Source: Flammula alnicola | Taxonomy: Eukaryota; Basidiomycota; Agaricomycetes; Agaricales; Strophariaceae | Reading direction: 5' to 3' | DNA: 64,000 nucleotides | Assembly: GCA_015499995.1 (NCBI GenBank) | Contig: JADNRV010000154.1 | Coordinates: forward strand, 61,687-125,686 | Part shown: positions 41,716 to 52,300 of the stretch, piece after piece | Layout: every line of letters begins with the position of its first letter | Numbering within the stretch: the stretch's first letter is position 1 | Program-made: the position numbers and the translations under genes | Notes under the pieces: model-generated | The model's database searches: none | The model's input: the letters and a program-made list of their open reading frames with translations, nothing else | Told to the model about the DNA's origin: nothing

Positions 41716-42239
41716 GGGACTCTAGGAGGGGGGCAATCCTGATCGCGGAGTGGGCCGCGGTCAAATCTACTCGACTACCCGTGATGTGTTTCCGTCTGGC
41801 GGCGGCAAAGTTCCGCAAGTGCCTAGGGCCCTGATCGTCCCAGGGCCGGTGGCGTCGACTCTCTGAGCCGGTGTCATGCGCCATCAATGGAGGACCCAGT
41901 TCGGTGGACGGCGGCGGGGGCTTCAGCTCTTGCTTAGCTATTACAACGTAAATTTTACCGTTGAACCGGGGAGGGTCTGGCAGGCTCTCTTCGCTTTCGG
42001 GTGACCCCCCTTCCCATCCCAATACTCTTATCTGCCATTCGTGCGGTAGCGTTAACAACGCCGCAACGTCGGACAATCTGTAGTTGCGAGACTACCTATC
42101 TGGGTTTCAGGCGGCTGCGCCATCGAGCTCAACTTCTTTCTTTTACGGGCATAGTATACCAGCTTCGTTTGTATTAGGTAGAGACCGGACTGCTTTCGTG
42201 CACCGGAATATAAACTGTTGATTTAAAAAAAAAAAAAAG

Positions 42240-43259
42240 GGGCAGGCGACTGCGCCGGAATGTGTCAAGGGCGTCTGAGCATTCCTGGGTCCACCAGGGC
42301 TTAGATCGCCGGGTAACAAAGGACTCTTTAGCATGGGACTCCCATGCAGAAGAGAAGACCAACGCCACCGCTTGCGCAGCAGCCTCGATCTGTTCCTCAG
42401 TGTCAAGAGGGGCAGTCGGGTCGATAGCCCGAAGCCCCGAGCTGATAGAATTGATGAATGCTGGAACATTATCAGTAGGAAGAAACATCCGAACTGCCCC
42501 ATTAGGGGCGGGAGAGATGTCCAGTGTGATCGAAATCGGAATATGATCCGATTTGAGTTGAATGTCCGGGCATCGGACAACAGTACCGTCAATCACCTGG
42601 TTAGGTGGGACGAAAGCGAGATCAATCACCGTTTTGTGCTTGGTGGGATCTCTCAGTATGTGCGTGGGCCCTGGGTTGCCAAAGGCAGCCAGTTCAAGCC
42701 CAAGAATAGCAGCGGATTGCTGCAGTGAGAGAGCGCATCCCTCCCGACCACTGTGACCTTCGTCCCAGTCCTCGGAGTGTGCGTTAAAGTCCCCGCCCAT
42801 GAAATGGAAGCGAGGAAGTGTAGTGTCGTGGGTCTTGAGCCAGTTAATGGCCCCATGATCCACGTCAGAATAGACATTCATCAAAAAGAAGGTCTTGGCA
42901 CTTGTTGAGAGTGACAGGACCTGTATATCGGGGTGATCAATCACATCCCTTCATATAGACGGACGATACCGGGCCAGCCTAGTCGAAACATAGGTCATAA
43001 CCCGGGGTCGCTCATCAGCAGTGGTGGGCGCACGAACCATTGCCAGCCAATCTGGGTGGTTTGGTGCGCCTATGACATCCTCACCCTTTCTGGTTTTAGC
43101 AGATGGGGCAGTCCTTATGTGTCGCCAAGGGGGTTCTTGCACGAAAATAATATCATAAATGTTGTTACAAGTAGATAGAATTACATCCAGGGACATCCCG
43201 TCCCTGGCCACGTTCCAGCTCAGCACCTGCACTTCATCCAGCATTGGTTGTACTGGCAT
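42240..43259 (-). pseudogene. LINE-B2 ORF2, EEP endonuclease part
   Basis: It starts at the TAATG overlap (MPVQPMLDEVQVLSWNV). Motifs: FVQEPPWRH, a stop at 42951-42953 (YRPSI* where others read RRDVIDH; Arg CGA to TGA fits), YSDVDHGAINW, GGDFNAHSEDWD, DLAFVPPNQ, SDHIPISI. It ends at 42240 at the chimeric element. The rest is at 38400-38919. Confidence 0.85.
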
Positions 43260-43261
43260 TA
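43187..43261 (-). promoter_or_regulatory. Coupling region of B2: TAATG plus hairpin
   Basis: TAATG at 43257-43261. Stem CCAGGGAC/GTCCCTGG at 43187-43207. Confidence 0.72.
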
Positions 43262-45295
43262 AGCTACGTTATGTGAGCGATGGGTGGGACGACGATTTAC
43301 CCAGAAATCACGTACCTCAGCATATTTAGCCTCGATCCAAGGACGGTCGAAGCGGTGATGCCAAAACGAGCAGTGGCTCGAAGAGACCCAATGATCCTTG
43401 CGGCACGAAGGGCACCGCGCGGTGTGGGGGCAGTCCGTACCAAGCGGAGTGCCTTTGGTCAGGGGCTTAGCCTCCGGGTGAGGTTTGCAGCACGAGGTGG
43501 CGATGCGATGCACCTCCGCCTCATGCGGGCCAGAGCAGCGTGCACAGATCGGCTGGCACGCTTTGCAGGAGTTCTTCGGGTGGCCCCACCTCCAGCAACG
43601 AGTGCAGAGGGGGACGCCGGTGCTAACGGTGGTCGGGTGAATGAGAATCACCCTACCACGAAACATGAAGGTCTTGTTGATAAGACACTTCGCACGTTGA
43701 CCTGATTGCGAGTCGTATATTTCGAAGAAGGCGTGGGCGGTAGAGCTCGCCTTCGAGTTGCGGATGACGTGAGGGGGGGCCCACGAGCATGATATCCATG
43801 GACAGAGGGGAGGCGAGCATCGCCATCTTCACCTCTGTGCCGGTGGTAGGGACCCTGGTGACGTAGTCACTAAAGGCCGGTAAGTCGAGAGCCTTGAGAT
43901 AAGACTTCGAGGTGGGGAGCCCAACCCACACATCAAGAGTGTCGGATTTGGGGGTGATAACATGGACGAATCCATGGATGATGTTGAGGTCGGCCTCGTT
44001 GGCCACACCAGAGGTAGCGAGGGATATACCCTCGGAGTCCTTTGTCGATCTTGTCTCGAAGCTCGACGAGTTTACTGTCCTTGGGGCGCTCCCCAGGGCC
44101 AGAGTACTGGATCAGGACCTGCTTGCGAGTAGGTCCAGATGAAGTAAACGATGGGTAGTCTTCTGCTTCTTCGCAGACGACGGCCCCATCGGAGATGACA
44201 GGAATCGTTTGTTGCCAGACAGCTCCACCTGCATGGCCGGAACTCGAGGCACGGGTGGATAGCGAGGTCCACCACCAAAGGCACTAGGGCCCATGGCGTG
44301 GTCCCTCTGGGACAGCGGGTTGGCCGCAGCCATCTGAGCATAGCTCTGACGGGTGGACGGATAACCGGCTGGCTGGGGGGGATAGGAGGCGGGGGCCTCA
44401 AGTAGGAATCCGCCAGCCTCTTGCGAGGCTGACGGGGGGCAGGGGCAGCCTTCGAAGGTGCCACTGCACCAGATGGCGCTATGAACGCCGGCGCCCTAGC
44501 CTTCCCAGTCGGCTTCCTAGTCGTGGGGGCGGGGGTGGCAGATGACATCTCAGTGTCCGTGTTAGTGTCCATGGGACCCGACCTGGAAGCACCAGGGAGG
44601 ATAGAGGCCGTGGAGGCATGAATCGTCTCCTCATGAGGGGAGACCGAGGCCACGACCATCGAGGTAAGTTCGTGGACGGTGCGATTACCGTCCGCGTTGA
44701 GTGTAGTGGTTTTCCACCACGAAGATGTGTACACCGCTGAGATAAACCCAACGATGGACGATGCCAGAGGTCGAGAGACCTCCGAACCAGCACTATCCAG
44801 GGCCTCACCGCCGGAGCGACGAAACCAGGATGATGCCATCCGGAGAGACTCAGAGAGTCGATGCATCACCTCGTTGTCTGTCTCCAGGGGTGCGGTGGTG
44901 CTATCGCGGGTAGAAGGGCCTGCAGGAGGGGCTTCCTCCCCATACATGTCCTCGTCTTCGTCGCCAGGATTGCCCTCTTTGCCATAGGGCACCTCACTGT
45001 CGTTGTGGATAACAGAGGACCTCGATCGAGGTCGATTGGGTCTCGGTGTGAGTTGCTTCGTCTGCTGAGGAACTGGAGATGCGTACACCTGCCTCTGGGG
45101 GGAGGCAGATGCAGTAGACTGCGCTGCCTGGACAGACGCAGTGGTAGAAGGGGCCAACGATGCGAGGAAGGCCTCTTGTGCAGCACGCTTCTCCTCTGGG
45201 GTCAGACCAGCCAGAGGATTAGCAGCAGGTGTGGCGGACGATCGGGTAGATCGATCGCCACTACTTTTGGGATTCGGATTGGTTTTAGGCGGCAT
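43259..45295 (-). pseudogene. LINE-B2 ORF1 (gag-like), several frameshifts
   Basis: It starts MPPKTNPNPKSSGDRSTRSS at 45295. The N-terminal half is open to about 44340, where the frame shifts before AAANPLSQRDHAMG. A further segment is missing near 44030 (an SCLPL/YEGISLATS-type stretch present in B1). Another break near 43660-43780 separates MANEADLNIIHGFVHV from FRGRVILIHPTT. Zinc clusters CTRCWRWGHPKNSC, CARCSGPHEAEVHRIATSCC and CPHTARCPSCRKDHW remain in the last 135 codons. The 5' UTR is 45296-45418. Confidence 0.85.
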
Positions 45296-45487
45296 TGCTT
45301 GCTAGTAATGGAGTGCCCAAGAGCGCTCGACGGTGTGAAGCTGTGGGGGACGATGTTGCTGGTTGCTGGATTTGTTCCCACGGTCGACCGTAGTAGTTAC
45401 TGGAAAAGGAGAGATCCGCCGGACTGCGATCGTGCACCGGTATATAAATTGTTGATTTTTAAAAAAAAAAAAAACAAAAAAAAAAAA

Positions 45488-45599
45488 TGCTCCCCTGTGA
45501 GCAACCAATTTCTTTCTTTTGTGATGGGTATTGTAGCGTACTCATTTGTATTAGTTAGAGTCCGAGCTGCGTTCGAGCTTCGGTATATAAATTGCTGAT

Positions 45600-45636
<37 letters not shown>
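45488..45636 (+). mobile_element. LINE-A tail A5 (severely 5'-truncated)
   Basis: The last 110 bp of a LINE-A 3' UTR (TGCTCCCCTGTGAGCAACC...TATATAAATTGCTGATT) and a 30-A tail (45607-45636), directly following the poly(A) of A3 and inserted next to LTR sequence. Confidence 0.75.
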
Positions 45637-45638
<2 letters not shown>

Positions 45639-45873
45639 GAGTAACTAAGGACTTCTGGCAAATGTCAAAAGACTTTATATACAAAATAGAAAGGATCTAG
45701 AAAGTATCTGGAGATGATCTGGAGATGATCTAGAACTTGATAAGAATTTAATCTACAAATGCACAACAAGTGAAAAGGAGGAAGTGCAGATAAGAGATAA
45801 GATAAGAGATAAGATAAGAGATAAGATAAGATAAGATAAGATAACTTGGAGACATGTGTAGGCAGTTTTAACA
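45637..45873 (-). mobile_element. Truncated Copia-type LTR (5' part of the LTR)
   Basis: 237 bp equal to the first part of the LTR at 1206-1584, ending at 45873 with GCAGTTTTAACA (LTR 5' terminus in minus sense). Its 5'-side flank is GCGAG in minus sense, identical to the 3' flank of the LTR at 1206-1584. The microsatellite is longer here (AGATAAGATA units, 45785-45845). The missing LTR end is at the A5 poly(A). Confidence 0.85.
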
Positions 45874-47071
45874 CTCGCTGCTGATGGCTCTGGCTTCGAA
45901 GCCATCGAAGATTTCGCATTCTCACTCCTCGATCTCTCCAGCGCTAGCCCGCGCACTGATGATGAGTACGCGTACAACTTCGAGGATATCAACCGCCTAT
46001 CCACAGAACTTGGCATTCCATGGAAAACTTCCAAGGACATCCCTTTCGGGCCCTCTGCTGTTTACATCAGGCTCACTTGGGACCTCGCACGCTGCTCCAT
46101 CAGCTTACCTGACCAAAAGCATACCAAATATCTGGCATCGATTCATGACTGGGTCGTGCGGGAGATGCATACACCGGAAGACGTCCAAAAGCTCTACGCG
46201 CGCTTACTTCATGCGACCCTTGTCTTTCTGGCTGGGAGGTCACGTCTTGTGGGTTTCAAATCTATGCTCATCATCTTCAATGACTCACCTTTTCTGCCTC
46301 GTCATGCGAACAAGTCTATTGCTGGCGACCGTATCTGGTGGGCCAACAAAGTCAGAATTGACTCCTTCTGTCGACCGATCCCGTCCTTGGTCAACATTGT
46401 CGACTATGGAGCTTACTTGGTCAACATTGTCGACTATGGAGCTTACTTGGATGCCAGCTCTGAAGTCGGAATCGGCATCATCGTCTATGGACACTGGAGA
46501 GCATGGAGGCTCCTCCCTGGGTGGAAAACTCTCAATAGCTGCTGCGACATCTCTTGTGCAGAAGTGATTGGATTCGAACTTCTTGTCGATGCTATCCTGC
46601 TCGTTGCACCCCCTGAAAAAAACTGTCATCTCTACGGAGACAACAAAGGCATTGTCGAAGAATGATGGAACAAATGCAGCTGCAATCACTAAGTCAATGA
46701 GGTCTTCAAATGCATCCAAGATAAGCTGGAGCTTCGGGAACTCACAGATGCCATCCACACGTCCTACGTCCCTAGCAAAGCAAACCCAGCGGATGGTTCT
46801 TCCAGAGGCATCTTCCCATCCAATTTCTTACTCCTACTGCCACTCCTGATTCCACTCAGAGCACTTGAATTCCTTATTGACGCCCAGGAGCCACTCACAC
46901 CTGCCGAAATCCAGCTCCGTCAATGAGGGTTACATCCTATTGCCCTCCCACGTCCGTCCCCAATGCGACACCAGCGTTGAATGAGCATTCAATGCCAACC
47001 ACTTCGACGACATCGACTGGACACATCGCCCAGAGTGGGGCGACTCCACTTACGCTGACGGAAAGATTTAA
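45874..47071 (+). pseudogene. RT-RNase H retroelement gene, downstream part (right piece of the split gene)
   Basis: Encodes AADGSGFEAIEDFAFSLLDL, YNFEDINRLSTELGIPW, DVQKLYARLLHATLVFLAGR, an RNase H-like core (YLDASSEVGIGIIVYG, CAEVIGFELLVDAI, HLYGDNKGIVEE) and the closing segment TSYVPSKANPADGSSRGIFP. From memory this resembles the RNase H part of agaricomycete retroelement proteins sometimes grouped with DIRS. I see no tyrosine recombinase. Breaks: a 30-bp tandem duplication (46387-46446), TGA where Trp is expected (near 46663), TAA near 46690 and a frame change near 46925; the final frame ends at 47071 (YADGKI*). The first bases CTCGC join in frame to 1585-1589. Confidence 0.6.
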
Positions 47072-47103
47072 TAGCTCTTTACCTTGGGTATCTGGTAGGC
47101 CGT

Positions 47104-47482
47104 TGTTAAAGGTGGCAAGCACGGGAACGTGTGATGCAGCTGTGCGCCTAATATGAGCAACTCGAAGCGAGGGACACAGGAGCTATAGTAAGCTGAAGTC
47201 CAGAGTGAGTAACTAATTGTATTAGGCAAAATAGTAACTACTTGCCTGAAGTCCAGAGTGAGTAACTAAGGACTTCTGGCAAATGTCAAAAGACTTTATA
47301 TACTAAATAGAAAGGATCTAGAAAGTATCTGGAGATGATCTAGAGATGATCTAGAACATGATAAGAATCTAATCTACAAATGCACAACAAGTGAAAAGGA
47401 GGAAGTGCAGATAACAGATAAGATAACAGATAAGATAAGATAAGATAAGATAACTTGGAGACATGTGCAGGCAGTTTTAACA
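47104..47482 (-). mobile_element. Complete Copia-type 3' LTR
   Basis: 379 bp, minus sense TGTTAAAACTGCC...CTTGCCACCTTTAACA. It lies directly after a polypurine tract and Copia coding sequence, so it is the 3' LTR of a minus-strand Copia element. It is flanked downstream (minus sense) by ACGGC. Its 5' LTR and most of its body are missing. Confidence 0.88.
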
Positions 47483-47497
47483 TCCCCCCGTGATCTC
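47483..47497 (-). promoter_or_regulatory. Polypurine tract of the Copia element
   Basis: Minus sense ATCACGGGGGGA immediately before the LTR start TGTTAAAA. This is the usual primer site for plus-strand DNA synthesis. Confidence 0.75.
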
Positions 47498-47553
47498 ACA
47501 AGTCTCCAAAGTAGACTACAGAGTCCATAGATAAAAGGAAAAGTAGAAAGAGA

Positions 47554-47872
47554 CTAAGGCCTAATGCCCATTTGGTCTCTACAAAATTGAACCTTGGGAG
47601 CAGGGAGTGGTTTGGTAAGAATATCTGCAATTTGTTCTGCAGTAGGAATATAAGACGGGGCAATGCGTTTGTCATTAACAGCATCCCTAAGCCAGTAAAA
47701 GCGCAGATCCAAGTGTTTCATGCGCCCATGATGCTCAGGATTCTTGGACACACTGATAGCAGACTGATTGTCCATGTGTAAAGTAGATGGCTGGTCAACA
47801 ATATAGCCAAATTCACCAAGGATATTGCGCATCCAGGCAATCTCCTTGCCAGCTTCAACTGCAGCCACATAC
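47554..47872 (-). pseudogene. Ty1/Copia RNase H, C-terminal fragment
   Basis: Reads AAVEAGKEIAWMRNILGEF, LHMDNQSAISVSKNPEHHGR, MKHLDLRFYWLRD and IPTAEQIADILTKPLP, the characteristic end of the Copia polyprotein: the DNQSA Asp, the HIDxRFHxxR-type motif (here HLDLRFYWLR) and ADxLTKxLP. It stops at 47554. Truncated at 47872 by the poly(A) of LINE tail A6, so gag, protease, integrase and RT are absent. Confidence 0.9.
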
Positions 47873-48737
47873 TTTTTTTTTTTTTTTTTTTTTATTTAAT
47901 TCAACAATTTATATTCCGAAACTCGAACACAGCTCGGACTCTAACTAATACAAACGAGTACGCTACAATACCCACTGCAAAAGAAAGAAATTGGTCGCCT
48001 GCAGGGGAGCGTGCGGCGCGCGCGAGCGCGACGCGGGCGAGACTGCGCAGCAGCCTGAAACCCAAATGACGGACCTCGCAGCCCAGGAAATACAAACGTG
48101 CGGCGTTGTTAACGCTACCGAACGTAAGGTAGATATGGATTAAAAGGGTGGACGGGGGGGGTCACCCAGATGAAGTCAGAGCTTGCCCGGCTCTCCCCAC
48201 TTCGTTGGCAAACTCGACGTTATCATTACACCATGGCAGGTCCTCCAAATGATGCGTGCCATAGACTCAAAGAGTCACAAGTGAAGCCATGCAACGAACA
48301 CAGCTGCGGCCCTCGCGGGATTTATCACACCATAACGGAAACACCTGCGGGCACTAGGTTTTGGGCCAAGGCCCCGACGACACCTAGGATCACCCCCCAT
48401 CCAGAGTCCCTTATCCGACTCCGGCTGGAGGCCGGTTGAAAGCAAACGCCGTAACGTTGTCAGTCAAAAATTTCTCAAGACCCCACACTAGGTGCGGGGC
48501 CCTGTGAGGTAGCATCGGGAGCTTAGGGCACCCAAAGAGATGATCGCGCGTCTGAGGATAAACCCCACACGTACAACCGAGAGCCAATGGATCATCGATT
48601 TTGAACCGCTCGTAATACGAGCCGATAGGAGCATGATTTGTGATGGCACGGCACATGCGGGCGAACAACTGAGGGTTGCGGCCGCCGACTTCAAGCCACG
48701 GCCCACCGCGAACGGGGGTCGGACGGAGAGGATTACC
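47873..48737 (-). mobile_element. LINE-A tail A6 (5'-truncated)
   Basis: Poly(T) 47873-47893, A-type 3' UTR (47894-48410), ORF2 C-terminus with CRAITNHAPIGSYYERF and CTCGVYPQTRDHLFGC ending AGVG* at 48411. It is cut at 48737 by the poly(A) end of LINE B3. Inserted into the Copia RNase H. Confidence 0.87.
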
Positions 48738-49304
48738 TTTTTTTTTTTTTTTTTTTTAATTCAACAATTTTATACCGGTGCGCGAAAGCAGTCCGGTCTC
48801 TAACTAATACAAACGGAGGCGGTAAACTGCGCGTGCAAAAGAAAGAAGTTGGCTCGACGGCGAGCATGCGACGCGCGCGAGCGCGGCGCGGGTGAGACAG
48901 CGCAGCCGCCTGAAACCCAGATAGGTAGTCTCGCAACTACAGATTGTCCGTCGTCGCGGCGTTGTTAACGCTACCGCACGAACGGCAGATAGGAGTATTA
49001 GGATGGGAAGGGGGGTCACCCGAAAGTGAAGAGAGCCTGCCAGACTCTCCCCGGTTCAACGGTAAAATTTACGTTGTAATAGCTAAGCAGGAGCCGAAGC
49101 CCCCACCGCCGTCCACCGAACTGGGTCCTCCGTCGACGGCGCATGACACCGGCTCAGAGAGTCGACGCCACCGGCCCTGGGACGACCAGGGCCCTAGGCA
49201 CTTGCGGAACTTCGCCGCCGCCAAACGGAAACACATCACGAGTAGTCGAGTAGATTTGACCGCGGATCACTCCACGATCAGGATCGCCCCCCTCCCAGAG
49301 TCCC

Positions 49305-52300
49305 TCATCCGACTCCAGCGGGGTGCCGGGAGAAGGAGAACGCCGTAGGGTGCTCCAACAGATAAGTCGCCAGCTCCGAAACAAGTTTCGGCTTCCGGCG
49401 AGTCCAAGGCTGTTTCTTGCACTTGAATATATGATCGCGAGTCTGAGGATAAACCCCACACTCACAACCGAGGGCCCTAGGGTCATCGATTTTGAACCGC
49501 TCGTAATACGAGCCGATCGGCGCATGATTCGTAATTAAACGACACATGCGGGCAAAGAGCGAGACGCTCTGACTGCCAGCTTCAAGCCAAGGTCCCCCGC
49601 GAGTGGGACTAGGCTGGACAGGGTCCCCGTTCAACCCTTGCAGCTCCATAAAGTTGGAGCCAAGCAGAACTGGCTGATCGGAAACTCTTTGTTTCCAATC
49701 TGCGCGTGCCGATTTGTCCACGAAATCGTGGACATACTGGAGGGAGAGTTTGGTGGTAGGAGTGACGGCAACGCCGTGCATACCAGCAACGAGATCATGT
49801 GCTTCATTTTGAATGCCCCACTTCATATCAGAGGGAGACTCGATGAAAGTAACCTTGTGGTCAGACGAACGCCTGAACCACGGCTCAAGTATGCGACACA
49901 CCATCAGTGACTCAGACTGAAAGGAGTGCGGAGAAGGGTCCACTGAGAGGCGCGCAGCATGCATCGCATCAGTGAAGATAGTAACGCGTTTGACATCCCC
50001 AAAGCCAACGGCATTGGAGATGGCTACACGAATAGCAAAGAGCTCTGCATCCGTAGACGAGGCCCTCCCAGCAGCATGACACCCAGAATAAACCTGTGCG
50101 CCCTGCCGTTTGATAACAACGCCAGTGGCAGCTTGCCACCCCGGAGGGCAGGAGCCGTCAACACCAGCGTATGCAGCGTCTTGATCATCCTCGAGAGATT
50201 CGAGAGATGCATCCAAAATAAGCTTCCAAGCCGCTTCAGGATCTTCGGACCTGCTAAAGCGTGGCTTGGAAAGCCATTTGAACCGATCGGCATAGCGATT
50301 GAGGATTCGATAACCCGGACGAGCCTCAGGAGCAAAGGGCTCCGTAGACTCAACAGGGACATTGGAATAACTGACGTTATCCATAAGAGCACCCGTCACC
50401 TTGCGGCGATGGGCAACAGGCATGCGTTCAACCGACATAGGATGGGGGGTCGCGCGCTTAAGTGATGATCCGGACATAAATGACCGGACCGGATGAGTGT
50501 CCGAGAGAGTGGCGACCCGCACAGTGGAGCGGTCGCGCAGTCTCTCGAGAAGTATAGGGATGGGTAGGAGGCCCGCAAGGGCCTCCACCCCTCCCGAAGG
50601 CGAAGTACGGAATGCACCCGTAATCCAAAGAGCGGCCTTACGCTGTACCTGCGTAAGCTGTTTGATGAGGCCCTTGTTGCGGGCACCCTTGAAAAACCAC
50701 ATGCGATACCCATACGTGAATATGGGGACTACACAGGTGCGGTACAGGAGTCGCTTCTGCATAGGCAGAAGCCCCCGAGTGGAGGAGCCAAGCATCTTCA
50801 TCGAAACAACCGATGTGAACCCCTTGGTGGAGTAGTAACGCACATGCTCATTGAAGGTGAGCTTGCGGTCAAAGTAAAAGCTCAAGTACCGCCAAAACGG
50901 CTTGGGCTTGAGGTAGTTAGCACGACCTCCGGTGTAAGGTGCATACCCGAGGTCAATACTAGGATTATAATAAGCATGAGATCTATCAAAATGATAGATC
51001 TCAGACTTATCGTGCTCGAGCGCCAAAGCGAATGCCTTGAACAATTCGAAGATAACAGTGTATGCCTTCTTCAGCATCGCAATATTGTGATCCAGCCACT
51101 CATCTTGAACTATGAGTGTGCCATCATCAACATAAGAGAGGAGGTCGACCCTCAACCCAAGGTCGAGGCACCTCTTCTCGAACAGGCGCATGATAGGCGC
51201 CAAGTAGATAGCCGACAAGACAGGGGATAAGGCCGACCCTTGGCCCACCCCCACGTCTGCCTGTAATGGGTCCGATAAGAAGGAGTTCCACGCATACCGC
51301 GTCTTCCTTTCTACCAGATAAGATGCGAAAAACTTGACCACCAATGGAGGGAAGCCAAGTTTCCAAAGAATAATCACAAGCGCATCGTGATTAAGTGAAG
51401 GGAAAAACTGAGCGAGGTCAAAAGCGACCACGCTAGTCTTTAAACCCTTAGCCCAGCCTGCACGCACAATGTGTGTCAGGAAGAGCCCAGCATCCTCAGT
51501 GGAGCGCTGACGCACTCCACCCACCTGATTAGGATGGAAAATATCCAGCCCGACAGCGTCGAACTGAATGCGGTTTGAGATCATTTTCTCAATTAATTTA
51601 CCAATGGTGTTCAGGAGGACAATAGGCCTGAATGCCTTAGGTGCAGAGTAGGATGGCTTATTCGGCTTGGGTATAATCACCGAAAGCGAATCCTTAAATA
51701 CAGATGGCCAATAGCCCACACGCATGCAAGCATTGGCAATCGAGAGTAGGACCTCAATAGAATGAGGGTCGCGACGTACTATCCCCTTCAGGTGGGACCA
51801 ATTGACATGATCCGGACCCGGAGCGGATAGACCAGAACACGCAGAGAGAGCCTCCGTGAGTTCCAGCGCAGAGAAGCGAACCCACTCCCTAACAGGAAGC
51901 GTAGGGAGAGAGTTCAACAAATTAGCATCAAACACTCTGTCAGACGCAGAGTTGTAGGTACCGTGTAGCGCGTCCCAAAGGGCGGGCATGTCGTTGCAAG
52001 GCTCGCCACGATAATGGAGGGCCTCACAAGGAGGAAGTTTGCGCTGTTGGACCCAGTTCATGAGGTCCCACGGGCGCTTGTTAGCAGACGCAATTTCATG
52101 GATCCGTTGATCAAAGAACTCGCGCTTGACATCTCGGACGGTTTTCCGAAAGGATTTCCAGTCCTCGGGCAGGCGACTGCGCCGGAACGTGTCAAGGGCG
52201 TCTGAGCACTCCTGGGTCCACCAGGGCTTAGATCGCCGGGTAACAAAGGACTCTTTAGCATGGGAATCCCATGCCGAAGAGAAGACCAGAGCCACCGCTT

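Larger units (their letters stand above)
38920..42239 (+). mobile_element. Chimeric retroelement 1: tRNA-like head, 1-kb body, LINE-B 3' tail
   Basis: Three fused parts in one insertion: a tRNA-like head (38920-39010), an unrelated body (to 40038) and LINE-B sequence from the RT thumb to poly(A) (40039-42238). The exact 14-bp TSD GGGCAGGCGACTGC in LINE B2 shows that the whole composite inserted as a unit. The body has short frames only and no similarity I recognise. It contains two related ATTCCGCGGAATGCTGATGTA-like segments (39035-39065 and 39318-39345) and ends in a GC hairpin-like CTCCCCGCAAGGGGGGGCC before AAATTGCG. A second copy is at 62358. Confidence 0.85.
23249..45418 (-). mobile_element. 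LINE-B copy B2, full-length host of A2 and of a chimeric element
   Basis: Outer limits are set by TSD CCGGACTGCGAT on both sides. B2 segments are 23249-23844 (poly(T) and 3' UTR), 38400-38919 (ORF2 middle) and 42240-45418 (ORF2 start, ORF1, 5' UTR). LINE A2 occupies 23845-38399 and the tRNA-headed chimera 38920-42239. Between the 3' UTR and the 38400 segment about 2.34 kb of B sequence (49324-51660 in copy B3) is missing, suggesting A2 arrived with a target deletion. Confidence 0.85.

Noticed and set aside
45874..47100. Tyrosine recombinase or inverted/split repeats that would prove a DIRS element
   Set aside because: No R...HxxR...Y pattern or internal complementary region is visible near either piece.
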